Shown: positions 47,286-55,705 of the stretch, in pieces | Position numbering within the stretch: position 1 is the stretch's first letter | Layout: each line of letters starts with the position of its first letter | Program-made: the position numbers and the translations under genes | Source of the DNA: CAZVFX01 sp964626565 | Lineage (GTDB): Bacteria; Myxococcota_A; UBA9042; CAIXZC01 | NCBI GenBank assembly: GCA_964626565.1 | Contig: CAZVFX010000017.1 | Span: 1 to 64,000 of the forward strand | Length of the DNA stretch: 64,000 bases | Direction of reading: 5' to 3' | The notes under the pieces: model-generated | What the model was told of the DNA's origin: nothing | Seen by the model: the letters and a program-made list of their open reading frames with translations, nothing else | Databases searched by the model: none

Positions 47286-48932
47286 ATGATGTACAGAATT
47301 TCAGCGGTGGTGGTTCTGCTTTTCGTGGTCTTGTCATGCTCTCAGAAGGGGACAAAAGGGACCCCCGACACGTCGGAGCCTGTGCCTGACGTGGAGGCAT
47401 CGGATTTTCGTTCCGGGGATGCGTGGGAAGCGGGCGGTGTTGACCTTTTTGAGGCCTTTGACTCGGGATTCGAGGAGACCGTTGATACGGATACCCCGGG
47501 CGACCTGGCGGATGTCGGGGCTGATGCTCCGGATCTCCCGGACGTTGCGATAGATACGGGGACAGACCTCTTCGTTGAAGTTGAAGCCGAAACTAAGGGC
47601 GAGTGCGAGGTGGCTGACGACTGCCTGGAGGCGGTGACCCCTGGGATTTGCCAGTTGCCGGCCTGCGAAGAGGGCAAGTGCGTGGTTGTGGAGGCGCCGC
47701 CGGGAACTGCGTGTGACGACGGTCAGGAGTGCACCGTTGGCGATAGCTGTCTGGAAGGGGCATGCGATCAGTTTGAGGCCGTGGAATGCGAATGGGACTG
47801 CGAGGATGAGGAAGATGAAGACGGCGATTTCCTCACCGACTGCAAGGACCCCGACTGCTACGGCGTGGGGGATTGCAAACCTCCGGAGTGTGGCGATGAA
47901 GAGTGCAACGGCTCCGAGACTTGCGAGGGGTGCCCCGGTGACTGCGGCGAGTGCCCGGCCATTTGCGGCGACGGCATTCTCAACCTGGAGCAGGGCGAGG
48001 AGTGTGACGACGGCAACAGCATGGGCGGGGACGGTTGCAGCGAAAACTGCGGCGCTGAGTCCGCTCCGGCATACGCGGGCGACATCGTTATCACCGAAAT
48101 CATGAAGAGTCCGGAGGCCGGAGACGAGGCTGCGGGGGAGTGGTTCGAGATCTACAACGTAACCTCGTCCGAGGTTGATTTGAACGCCTGGTTCATCAAG
48201 GACTCCAACGACGATGAGCACCGGATCTTCCGGCCCGGGGGCGTGATTGTGCCTCCCGGCGGATACTACGTGCTGGGATCGAGCGACGACCTCGAAGTGA
48301 ACGGCGGTGTGGAAGTTGGATACGTGTACTCGGATTTCTCCTTGTCCGACGACCTGGACCAGGTGATCATAACGTCGGTGGACGCGGACGATGTCGATGT
48401 CGAGACGGGCGCCAGCCCGCCCACTCCGCAGACGATTATTGTCGACAAGGTGTACTACGACAATGACTCTTTCCCTTCACAAACGGGCAAAGCACTCAGC
48501 CTCACCTGGCCGATTCTGTCCGCGGAGGCCAACGACGAGCCGGAGAACTGGTGCGTGGCTCTGGACCAGTTTGGGGATGGAGACTTCGGCTCCCCCGGTT
48601 CAAAGAACCCGGAGTGCCCGGTTTGCGGTGATAAGTCTTGTGACGGAGAAGAGCATTGCGGTAATTGCCCCGGTGATTGCATTTGCGAAGAAGCAGAAAC
48701 CTGTATCGACGGGGAGTGCTGCAATCCGTTCTGCGCGGGCAAGCAGTGCGGCGACGACGGCTGCGGAGGTGTCTGCGGCGAGTGCACCGTTCCGGGGTTC
48801 GATTGCGTCGACGGCGAATGCTTCTGCCAGTTCGATTGTGCAGGTAAGGAATGCGGGGGTGACGGGTGTGGGGGCACATGCGGTACCTGTGACCCGGGGG
48901 TGCCGTGCGTTGACGGTGCCTGCGAAGACTAG
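47286..48932 (+). CDS. Lipoprotein with Cys-rich repeats and one lamin-tail domain
   Basis: 548 residues. Lipobox LSC near residue 18. Cys-rich N-terminal half (CEVADDCLEAVTPGICQLPAC, ECWDCEDEEDEDGDFLTDC-type acidic runs), then CGDGILNLEQGEECDDGNSM (a common DUF4215-type unit), one lamin-tail domain (~260-430: GDIVITEIMKSPEAGDEAAG, EWFEIYN) and three C-terminal Cys units, including CNPFCAGKQCGDDGCGGVCG and CAGKECGGDGCGGTCG. The same CGxDGCGGxCG motif occurs in the genes at 45744 and 55706. Follows the previous gene by 33 bases. Confidence 0.87.
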   Translation: MMYRISAVVVLLFVVLSCSQKGTKGTPDTSEPVPDVEASDFRSGDAWEAGGVDLFEAFDSGFEETVDTDTPGDLADVGADAPDLPDVAIDTGTDLFVEVEAETKGECEVADDCLEAVTPGICQLPACEEGKCVVVEAPPGTACDDGQECTVGDSCLEGACDQFEAVECEWDCEDEEDEDGDFLTDCKDPDCYGVGDCKPPECGDEECNGSETCEGCPGDCGECPAICGDGILNLEQGEECDDGNSMGGDGCSENCGAESAPAYAGDIVITEIMKSPEAGDEAAGEWFEIYNVTSSEVDLNAWFIKDSNDDEHRIFRPGGVIVPPGGYYVLGSSDDLEVNGGVEVGYVYSDFSLSDDLDQVIITSVDADDVDVETGASPPTPQTIIVDKVYYDNDSFPSQTGKALSLTWPILSAEANDEPENWCVALDQFGDGDFGSPGSKNPECPVCGDKSCDGEEHCGNCPGDCICEEAETCIDGECCNPFCAGKQCGDDGCGGVCGECTVPGFDCVDGECFCQFDCAGKECGGDGCGGTCGTCDPGVPCVDGACED

Positions 48933-49000
48933 CTTATCCGGCGGCCTTGATTCCAGTGGGCCGCGATGTTAATGTTCAGGGTGTCTGAGAGAGGTTCCGG

Positions 49001-51619
49001 TTGAGGAAGATCGCGATATATGGAAAGGGCGGCAGCGGCAAGTCCACTATCTCCGCCGCGCTGAGCGTGACCTTCGCCCGTCGCGGGATGAAGGTTCTCC
49101 ATGTTGGCTGCGATCCGAAATCCGATTCGACGCTGACCATCACCGGAGGAAGCCGGCCGACAACTTTGTTGGAGTTGCTCTCGGAGGGCAAAGCCCGCCC
49201 TGAGGAATCGGATTACATTGTGCCGGGCAGGCTGGGCATCGAGTGTGTCGAGGCGGGTGGACCGGAGCCCGGTGCCGGATGTGGCGGTCGGGGCATTGCG
49301 AGGATGTTCGAGCTGTTCCAGGACATCGACCTGCTGGGCCGGCGTGACTACGACGTAGTTATGTTCGACGTGCTGGGAGACGTTGTGTGCGGTGGTTTTG
49401 CCGCACCTCTCCGGTACGGTTTCGCAGACCGCGCGTTCATCGTTGTTTCCGAAGAGCCGCTGTCGGTCTACGCGGCCAACAACATCATTCGGGCGCTGGT
49501 GACATACAGCGCCAACGGGGTGCAACTCGGGGGGCTCATCCACAACGTCTCCGACGATTTGTCTGCGGCCAATCGACTGGACCGCTTTTCAAAGGCGATT
49601 GGCGGCGGTATTGCGGGGGTCGTACCCAGGGACGGTGCGATTCAGGAGGCGGAACTGGAGTACCTCACTGCCGCGGACCTGGATCCGGAATCCGGAACGG
49701 TGGCCGCGATCAATCGCCTCGCAGATAGCGTGTTGGCGTCGTTCGATGAGGTCCAGCCGCTTCCTCGGGCGTTGACCGTCGACGAGCTGTTTCACATTGT
49801 CTCGCCTGAAAGAGCGGGCAGAGAGCCGGCCGGCAAACTTACCCCCGGGGTAGGGGAGACTGTCCGGGAAACAGCGCCCAGCGATGCCGGACCGGAGGAA
49901 GCGGGCGGAGAGGGTGCCGGGACCGTTCTGCGTGAACTGCCCCAGGACGCTCCCGTGGCCGCGGGCGAAGCGGGTCGAAATTCCCTGGCCGCGTTTCTGG
50001 AACTGTCCGGAGACAAGCTTGCCGGGATGCATCTGGAAGTGAGCGATTTTCTGTACAATCGCGGTACCCTGCAGTTCAGCCTCAAGAGCCATCGCATGCC
50101 GGAACTGGGCATCGAGCTGAAGCCGTTGGACAGCGGGTCGAAGAGCTATGCTCAAGCCGGGGATGTGTCGGTGTCCTATGTAACTTCGCTGAAGAAGAGC
50201 AGCACGGACGTACTCGACCACGTGGTGAGAATCCTCGATGGGAAGGGTGAAGTGTTTGTGCCGATCAGGGAGATGCTGGCCGCAGACCCCGAGTCCGAGG
50301 TGGTTCCGACCACGGCAGAGGCCAGCGATGCGGTGAAGGCCACCGCGACCCCCGGATCTCGTCACTGGAGCGTGTGGGGCCAGGCGGGCACCAGGGGCAA
50401 GTTCTTCTATTTGCAGGAGAGGGCGCGGCTGGTTCTCGGCGATGTGAGGGTTGCCGACGGCTCGATCAACGTTCATCACGGCACCGACGCTTGTCAGAGC
50501 AGCGAGCAGCCCACCACCGCTTATTCGGTGCACTTTGTCCGTTTTCCCTGGCAGGCCCAGTACATCGAACATGAAGAACGGGACATGTCCTACTGGTTCT
50601 TCACCAACATCGACGACTACGAACTGATTGCCGGCACCAACGCCCCGCTGGAACAGGCGCTGGACTTTGCCAAGACCATCGAAGGCAACCGGCCGGTGTG
50701 TGTGGACATAAGCTGCATTCCGGTTATCGCGGGTGAGGATTGGGAAGGCGTGGTGCGGCGGTTTTCCGAAGATTACGACGGCACGGTGACCCTGGCTGCG
50801 GTGGCCGGCTCCGACGAGACCGACCAGATAGTCCGGGTTGCACAGAGGTGTGTTCCGGACACCGATGCCGAGGCACCGGCAAAGGTGCCTAACAGCGTTC
50901 ACCTGGTAGGGTTTCCGCCGACGCGGATAACACGGGAGCTTGTGGAATTGCTCGAGGACGCCGGGGTTACGGTGTTGCAGCGGCAACTGCCCGCGGTGTC
51001 GCTGGACGGGCTGAACCGGTATCTCGAGGCGGAAGCCCAGTTGTTGTGGCCACAATCGGAGTACGAGCCGATGTACTCTACTCTGTTCGAGAAGTTCCCC
51101 CTGAAGACGGTGCGGATTACGCCGCCCTTCGGGTTGGAAGGTACCCGGCGATTTGTGCATGAGGCGGCCGCGGCTGTGGGAGTGCCTGCCGCGCAGGTTG
51201 AAGAGCGCCTGGGGAGGTTCTTTGCTCAGGCAGAGGCGGAGCTGAAGGAGTTCAAGCCCCGGGCTCAGGAGCACCGGCTGGGTATTGCGTTGACCTCTGC
51301 ACAATCGGACCTTGCCAACGACGCGGCCAAGACCTGCGGCGTCCCCCTGGTTTCATTTCTCGAGGACCTGGGATTCAAGGTGGAGTTGTTGCTGCACTCC
51401 GAGGAGGAGGCGCGGCTCAATTGGTGGTTGAAATCGGGTCTGTCCGCGGTGTACTCGGACTTGTCCGAGGACCGGAGGGTCATGTCCGCGGGCCTGGGCC
51501 ACTTCGCCCTGGCTGACCTGGAACCCGGGCTGGAAGGCGCGGTAAGAACCGCGCGGCGCCTGACCACCATTTGTGGAACGCCGTTTTTCAAGAACTTCGC
51601 CCGCTACATCAAGGCGTGA
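49001..51619 (+). CDS. NifH-NifD-like fusion: ATPase reductase joined to a nitrogenase component-1-like domain
   Basis: 872 residues starting at TTG (GAGAGAGG six bases upstream). Residues 1-265 are a complete NifH/BchL-type [4Fe-4S] ATPase: P-loop GKGGSGKS (8-15), VGCDPKSDST, GGPEPGAGCGGRG with cluster Cys94, and DVLGDVVCGGF with cluster Cys130, matching Cys97 and Cys132 of NifH. Residues ~266-330 are a Gly/Pro/Glu linker. Residues ~335-430 are an unrecognised domain. Residues ~450-872 resemble NifD: HHGTDAC (C498, NifD C88 position) and VDISCIPVIAGEDWEGV (C572, C154 position), but no Cys at the C62 position, and Leu in NSVHLVGF where FeMo-cofactor Cys275 sits. Likely forms an ATP-driven low-potential reductase with the next gene's product. 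Substrate unknown. Confidence 0.85.
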   Translation: MRKIAIYGKGGSGKSTISAALSVTFARRGMKVLHVGCDPKSDSTLTITGGSRPTTLLELLSEGKARPEESDYIVPGRLGIECVEAGGPEPGAGCGGRGIARMFELFQDIDLLGRRDYDVVMFDVLGDVVCGGFAAPLRYGFADRAFIVVSEEPLSVYAANNIIRALVTYSANGVQLGGLIHNVSDDLSAANRLDRFSKAIGGGIAGVVPRDGAIQEAELEYLTAADLDPESGTVAAINRLADSVLASFDEVQPLPRALTVDELFHIVSPERAGREPAGKLTPGVGETVRETAPSDAGPEEAGGEGAGTVLRELPQDAPVAAGEAGRNSLAAFLELSGDKLAGMHLEVSDFLYNRGTLQFSLKSHRMPELGIELKPLDSGSKSYAQAGDVSVSYVTSLKKSSTDVLDHVVRILDGKGEVFVPIREMLAADPESEVVPTTAEASDAVKATATPGSRHWSVWGQAGTRGKFFYLQERARLVLGDVRVADGSINVHHGTDACQSSEQPTTAYSVHFVRFPWQAQYIEHEERDMSYWFFTNIDDYELIAGTNAPLEQALDFAKTIEGNRPVCVDISCIPVIAGEDWEGVVRRFSEDYDGTVTLAAVAGSDETDQIVRVAQRCVPDTDAEAPAKVPNSVHLVGFPPTRITRELVELLEDAGVTVLQRQLPAVSLDGLNRYLEAEAQLLWPQSEYEPMYSTLFEKFPLKTVRITPPFGLEGTRRFVHEAAAAVGVPAAQVEERLGRFFAQAEAELKEFKPRAQEHRLGIALTSAQSDLANDAAKTCGVPLVSFLEDLGFKVELLLHSEEEARLNWWLKSGLSAVYSDLSEDRRVMSAGLGHFALADLEPGLEGAVRTARRLTTICGTPFFKNFARYIKA

Positions 51620-51634
51620 GGAGATAAGTATCGC

Positions 51635-53008
51635 ATGAAGGGAGAGGGCCACAGCAATCCCTACGGCCTCGGCGTGGGGATGGACGAAGAGTCGAAGGAA
51701 TCGCCACAGCGCTTCGGCATCCCGTTCGGCTATCCTTCCGTGGTGGGAGCGTACCTCGCCGTGAACGCGGTCCCGGACACGTGGATGCTCGTGGACTCGG
51801 CAGATTGTGCGACGTTGCGGGCGGAGCTGATACACGACAATCATGACTGGCATTCCAGCCTCATCACGGTGGACGGTCGATATCGTATCGCCAGCAGCGG
51901 GGTCTGTCCCAACACTGTCGCGCTGGGAAGAAACGAGGGACTGGCGGCGCAGATAGAGCAGATCGGCAAATCACCGGGCTCCTTCCTGTTTGTCTATCCG
52001 GCGCCGGTGACCGCGATCGTGGGGCTGGACTACAACGTGGTTATCAACGAGGTTGCGGATCGGTTGGCCATGAAAGCGCTGGCCTTCAGCCCCGTGGAAG
52101 CGGTAGGTGACTGGCTCATCGGCTACGCGCTCATGATGGAGACTATAGCCCGCCACATCGAACTGCCGGACGTCAAGCCGGTGCCCGATACTGTGGCCTT
52201 CGTGGGTTACTTGTGGGACCGGAACGAGGGGGACCATGAAGGCTCCGTGAGGGAGTTGAAGACCCTGGTTCGTGCATTGGGATTGGAGGTGTCCTCGGTA
52301 TGGTTCTCCGGAGTGCCCACCGAGGATTTGAGCCGGGTGGCCACTGCGTCGATTATCGTGGAGCTGCCCTATGCGGGTAAGGCCGCGTCGATCCTGGCCG
52401 AGCGAACGGGTGCGAGGGTGATCAAGGCAGGTCTGCCCACCGGTTTGCAGGGAACCTTCGATTGGATGGAACGGTTGGGGGAGGCCACCGGCCGTTCTGC
52501 CAAGGCCAGAGCGTTCATCGAACGGTCGGGCCCGCGGTTCTACGATCGGGTGGCGAAATCGGTGCTCGAGCATTTTGTTGGAAAGGACTTCATGATCGCC
52601 ACCGAAGCCAACCTGGCCATCGGTCTGGGCAGCCTGGTCGCTGAATTTGGCGGTCAAGTCAGGCTCCTCGGACTGGCGGGCGGGACGGAGAGTGAGATAC
52701 CGTTTGCCGCCGAGACGGTCTTGCGAAAGACGACCCTCGAAGCGCTGGGCAGCGCGGTGACCAGACTGGCTGAGCACAGCTCTCAGCCACTCCTCATCGG
52801 CAACGAACAAGCCATTGCCACCGTGGGATATCCCGACCTGCCGGTGGTGCCCATGGGCTTCCAATCGGGCGGCAGCCACTTCCTGTACGATGCTCCTTTT
52901 CTGGGGCTGGGCGGCGCGTTGAGCCTCATCGACCGTATTGGCAACACCCGGAACCTCATGGTGCTGCGCAAGAAGCACTACGGCGCGACATACGATCCCG
53001 ACCAATAG
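51635..53008 (+). CDS. NifK-like subunit of the nitrogenase-like enzyme
   Basis: 457 residues, 15 bases after the fusion gene with AGGAG upstream, so it is the same operon. It aligns by eye to NifK: GYPSVVGAYLAVNAV...DSADC matches the CQPLGAVL...GSQGC segment, so C58 equals NifK C95, while the C70 position is Tyr33. The third ligand region (TCMAEVIGDD) reads APVTAIVGLD, with Pro replacing Cys. The whole protein has only two cysteines, C58 and C91. Later Rossmann-like parts (VAFVGYLWDRNEGD, IIVELPYAGKAASILAERTG, FMIATEANLAIGLGSLVAEFG) fit the NifD/K fold. Probably completes a cluster with two cysteines of the partner. Confidence 0.8.
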   Translation: MKGEGHSNPYGLGVGMDEESKESPQRFGIPFGYPSVVGAYLAVNAVPDTWMLVDSADCATLRAELIHDNHDWHSSLITVDGRYRIASSGVCPNTVALGRNEGLAAQIEQIGKSPGSFLFVYPAPVTAIVGLDYNVVINEVADRLAMKALAFSPVEAVGDWLIGYALMMETIARHIELPDVKPVPDTVAFVGYLWDRNEGDHEGSVRELKTLVRALGLEVSSVWFSGVPTEDLSRVATASIIVELPYAGKAASILAERTGARVIKAGLPTGLQGTFDWMERLGEATGRSAKARAFIERSGPRFYDRVAKSVLEHFVGKDFMIATEANLAIGLGSLVAEFGGQVRLLGLAGGTESEIPFAAETVLRKTTLEALGSAVTRLAEHSSQPLLIGNEQAIATVGYPDLPVVPMGFQSGGSHFLYDAPFLGLGGALSLIDRIGNTRNLMVLRKKHYGATYDPDQ

Positions 53009-53040
53009 TAATCCAAGATCCCACCTGCGAATCGAGAACC

Positions 53041-53076
53041 GCTAATTGAAAATTGAAAAATGCTAATTGAAAATTG
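53041..53076 (+). repeat. Short AT-rich direct repeat
   Basis: GCTAATTGAAAATTG occurs twice (53041-53055 and 53062-53076), 21 bases apart, between the convergent NifK-like and nuoB genes. Much more AT-rich than its surroundings. Role unknown. Confidence 0.5.
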
Positions 53077-53091
53077 CCTTTCGGCAGTTCC

Positions 53092-53553
53092 CTACCAGGC
53101 CATGGCCGGTCCCTTCTGGACCTTCTCCTGGAGTGCGATGATTCCGTCGAGGACCTGCTCCGGGCGGGGCGGGCAGCCGGGGATGTAAACGTCAACGGGC
53201 ACGATGTGGTCTATGCCCGGCACCGCCGCGTAGTTGTCGTAGAATCCACCTGAGCTGGCGCAGGCGCCAAAGGCGACGACCCACTTCGGATCCATCATCT
53301 GGTCGTAGACGCGCTTGAGGATCGGCGCGTTCTTGAAGGACACCGTGCCCACCACCAGCAGCACATCGGCCTGCCGGGGCGTGAAGCGCGGAATCTCGGC
53401 ACCCATCCGGGCCATGTCGAAGTGGGCGGAAGCCACCGACATGTATTCCATGGCGCAGCACGCAGTGACGAACGGGTACTGGAACAGGGAGTATTTGCGT
53501 CCCCAATTGATGAACTCGGCGAACTTGGTCGTGAGAAAGTCTCCGGCTCCCAT
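53092..53553 (-). CDS. nuoB: NADH-quinone oxidoreductase subunit B (cluster N2), isolated copy
   Basis: 153 residues, full NuoB length. The N2 cluster ligands are all present: TACCAMEY (adjacent Cys pair), FGACASSGG and YIPGCPPRPE. NuoB passes electrons to quinone at the foot of the peripheral arm. It lies alone, about 45 kb from nuoEF-JKLMN, convergent with the nitrogenase-like operon. GAGGGGG precedes the ATG. It could be the sole nuoB of the genome (split locus) or a spare copy; the window cannot tell. Confidence 0.92.
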   Translation of the reverse strand: MGAGDFLTTKFAEFINWGRKYSLFQYPFVTACCAMEYMSVASAHFDMARMGAEIPRFTPRQADVLLVVGTVSFKNAPILKRVYDQMMDPKWVVAFGACASSGGFYDNYAAVPGIDHIVPVDVYIPGCPPRPEQVLDGIIALQEKVQKGPAMAW

Positions 53554-53586
53554 GAGCGTCCCCCTCGTTAGGGTCGGTGAAGAAGA

Positions 53587-54738
53587 CTATCTGCCAACGA
53601 TATGCTTGTCAATAGCTTTTAGAAGCTCGCCCGCCACTCTGCTCGAACCTTCATATTGGCGTCCGTTGACGAAGAGGGACGGGACGCCATCCACGCCCAG
53701 CTTCTTGGCCTCTGCGAGGTCCGCGTCAACCTGGTCTTTCCACTTCTCTTCGTCGAGATCCTGGCGGAACCGGTCCATATCGAGCCCGATTTCCCCGGCA
53801 AAACGTTCCAACTCCTCCCTGGTCATCGCCCGGCCTTCATCAAAGAGGCGGTCGTGCATCGCCCAGAACTTGCCCTGGGCGTGTGCGGCAAGCGCGGCCT
53901 GGGCCGCCACGTGAGCCTGCTCATGACCAGACAGGGGGAAGTTCTTGAACACCAGACGCCCTCTGGCGCCCAGAAACCCGAGTAGCTGGTCCAAGGGCCC
54001 GGACAGCGACCGGCAGTGTGGGCACTGGAAGTCGGAGAAGACTACCAGCTCCACTTCATTGCCTTTACCCTTTGAAGGAGCCGAGTCTGTGGTGATCGCT
54101 ACTGCCGATTTGGCGAACGGTTCGGCGGTCTCGGCAGCAGCCATGAGCGCGGCATAAGGATCGGCTACGCCCTGCTTCACCAATTCACGGCCGCGTGCCA
54201 GCTCTTCCACGATGAGGGGCCTGAGGTCGGCGAACGGTTTTGCTCCCCGCACCAGGCGTCCGTTGAAGAACAGGTTGGGCGTCCCGCGCACGCCTACCGC
54301 GGCCGCCTCTTCCATGTGGCGGTCTACGATGGCGCCGAAGCGCCGGGAATGTAGGGCCTCCAGAAAGGGCCCCATGTCCAGCCCGAGGGTCTCCCCATGG
54401 CCCTCGAGATCCTCGCGCGAAAGGGAGCGCTGATTGCGGAACAACAGGTCATGCATTTCCCAGAACTGACCTTGTGCACCCGCGGCCAGGGCGGCCTCCG
54501 CGGCCAGACGGGCTTCCTTGTGGAAGGGAAGGGGGAAGTTCTTGAAGACCACCCTCACCTCATTTGGAAACTCGGTGAGTACGGTGGTTAGGAGGCCCGA
54601 AACCTTGGAGCAATAGGGGCACTGAAAATCGGAGAAAACTACTATGGTCAAAGGGGCGGAGTCAGGGCCCAGGGAAGGGTCTTCGGGAAGAACAGGGATT
54701 TTCCAGACGGTGGGTGCGGCTATTGATTCGCTACTGCT
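53587..54738 (-). CDS. Two DsbA-like thioredoxin modules, 3' part of a frame-split gene
   Basis: The frame entered after the A9 run encodes 383 residues: SSSESIAAPTVWKIPVLPED, GPDSAPLTIVVFSDFQCPYC and on to the end. The linker and strand before the first CPYC look genuine and lie upstream of the only local start codon (TTG at 54651, no ribosome site). So the protein is probably made as a fusion with the upstream gene by a -1 frame change. Module 1 has CPYC and cis-Pro loop VRGTPNLFFNG; module 2 has CPHC and VDGVPSLFVNG. DsbA-type modules oxidise, isomerise or reduce disulfides outside the cytoplasm, which suits a genome rich in Cys-rich secreted proteins. Confidence 0.8.
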   Translation of the reverse strand, partial: SSSESIAAPTVWKIPVLPEDPSLGPDSAPLTIVVFSDFQCPYCSKVSGLLTTVLTEFPNEVRVVFKNFPLPFHKEARLAAEAALAAGAQGQFWEMHDLLFRNQRSLSREDLEGHGETLGLDMGPFLEALHSRRFGAIVDRHMEEAAAVGVRGTPNLFFNGRLVRGAKPFADLRPLIVEELARGRELVKQGVADPYAALMAAAETAEPFAKSAVAITTDSAPSKGKGNEVELVVFSDFQCPHCRSLSGPLDQLLGFLGARGRLVFKNFPLSGHEQAHVAAQAALAAHAQGKFWAMHDRLFDEGRAMTREELERFAGEIGLDMDRFRQDLDEEKWKDQVDADLAEAKKLGVDGVPSLFVNGRQYEGSSRVAGELLKAIDKHIVGR

Positions 54739-55496
54739 TTTTTTTTGCTCTCGGCGCCGGCCGGGGTTCCGCCAAACTGCTCGCCGTTTATGAAGTACTT
54801 GACGAAGTTATCGGTCGCACCATTCTGTCTTGAAAGGGTTTCCGCCAGTTTCTCAATGGGGGTGCCGCCTGCGAGAGCCTCTTCCGCCTTCTTCAGTTCG
54901 GCGTCGATGACCTCCTGGAATTTTTCCACCGGCTGCGCGCCTCTGATGACCAGGCCGTTGATGATAAACATGGGGGTGCCGCGAATGCCGAGGGAGGCGG
55001 AGGCCGCCTGGTCGGCTTTGACGAAGGCCTCGACTCTGGGGTCGTTCATGTCCCACTGGAATCGATCGGTATCGAGCCCCAGTTGACCTGCGAAGGTTAC
55101 GAACTTATCCGGGCTAAGCGACCGGGCATTGCGAAAGATGAGGTCGTGCATCTCCCAGAACCGTCCCTGGAAGTGGGCTGCGACGGTAGCTTTGGCCGCG
55201 GGCAGGGCCAGCTTGTGGAAGCTCAAGGGATTGTGGCGGAACTGGATGTTCACCTTGTCGCCGTAGATCTCCCGCACTTTCGGGAGAGTCTCCAAGGACG
55301 CCCGGGCGCAGTAAGGACATTGGAAGTCGGAGATCTCATAGATGGTTATGAGTGCGTTCTTCGCCCCCTTTACCGGGAAGGTGAGGCCTTCCCCTGCCTG
55401 GGCGGCGGGCCGCGGGGGCCACTTGACGATTATGCCGGCTGCAAATCCGATGAGTACCGCAAGGATGATGCCTACTACCGCCGCGTCTTTCTTCAT
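54720..55496 (-). CDS. Membrane-anchored DsbA-like protein, 5' part of a frame-split gene
   Basis: 258 residues as read, ATG at 55496 after GAGGAGAGGG. N-terminal membrane anchor (AAVVGIILAVLIGFAAGIIV), then a DsbA-like module with YEISDFQCPYC and cis-Pro loop IRGTPMFIINGLVIRG. After ...GAESKKK the frame reads AVANQ and stops, directly after nine adenines. The -1 frame continues into two further DsbA modules, so the intended product may have three modules and about 640 residues. Divergent from the large Cys-rich lipoprotein gene at 55706. Confidence 0.85.
   Translation of the reverse strand: MKKDAAVVGIILAVLIGFAAGIIVKWPPRPAAQAGEGLTFPVKGAKNALITIYEISDFQCPYCARASLETLPKVREIYGDKVNIQFRHNPLSFHKLALPAAKATVAAHFQGRFWEMHDLIFRNARSLSPDKFVTFAGQLGLDTDRFQWDMNDPRVEAFVKADQAASASLGIRGTPMFIINGLVIRGAQPVEKFQEVIDAELKKAEEALAGGTPIEKLAETLSRQNGATDNFVKYFINGEQFGGTPAGAESKKKAVANQ
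54738..54746 (-). other. A9 homopolymer at the frame junction (possible slippery site)
   Basis: On the coding strand nine A residues occupy the last three Lys codons before the frame diverges. A -1 shift here, or one extra A in the transcript or in the true sequence, joins the two DsbA-like frames. Confidence 0.7.
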
Positions 55497-55705
55497 GATC
55501 CCTCTCCTCAGCATGTCAGTTAGGCTTGCAGGAAAACCACCATACCATGTTAATCTTTCCATGCAAGGGGAAAGGAGCAGCCCTGCCGGTGTGTGAGGCG
55601 TGGCGATTCATGGGAGGTGTAAATGGCCTGAAGTGCCGGCGGTTTGGTGGTATAGTGGAGTTTGTGCGGCGGCTGAGCGAGGTGCCCCGTGAACGGAGGT
55701 GAGGT

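Noticed and set aside
49589..51304. 571-residue minus-strand frame inside the NifH-NifD-like gene
   Set aside because: The plus strand has the clear NifH motifs; this is a shadow.
49001..53008. True nitrogenase (nitrogen fixation)
   Set aside because: The FeMo-cofactor Cys is absent, several P-cluster cysteines are replaced, and no cofactor assembly genes are present.
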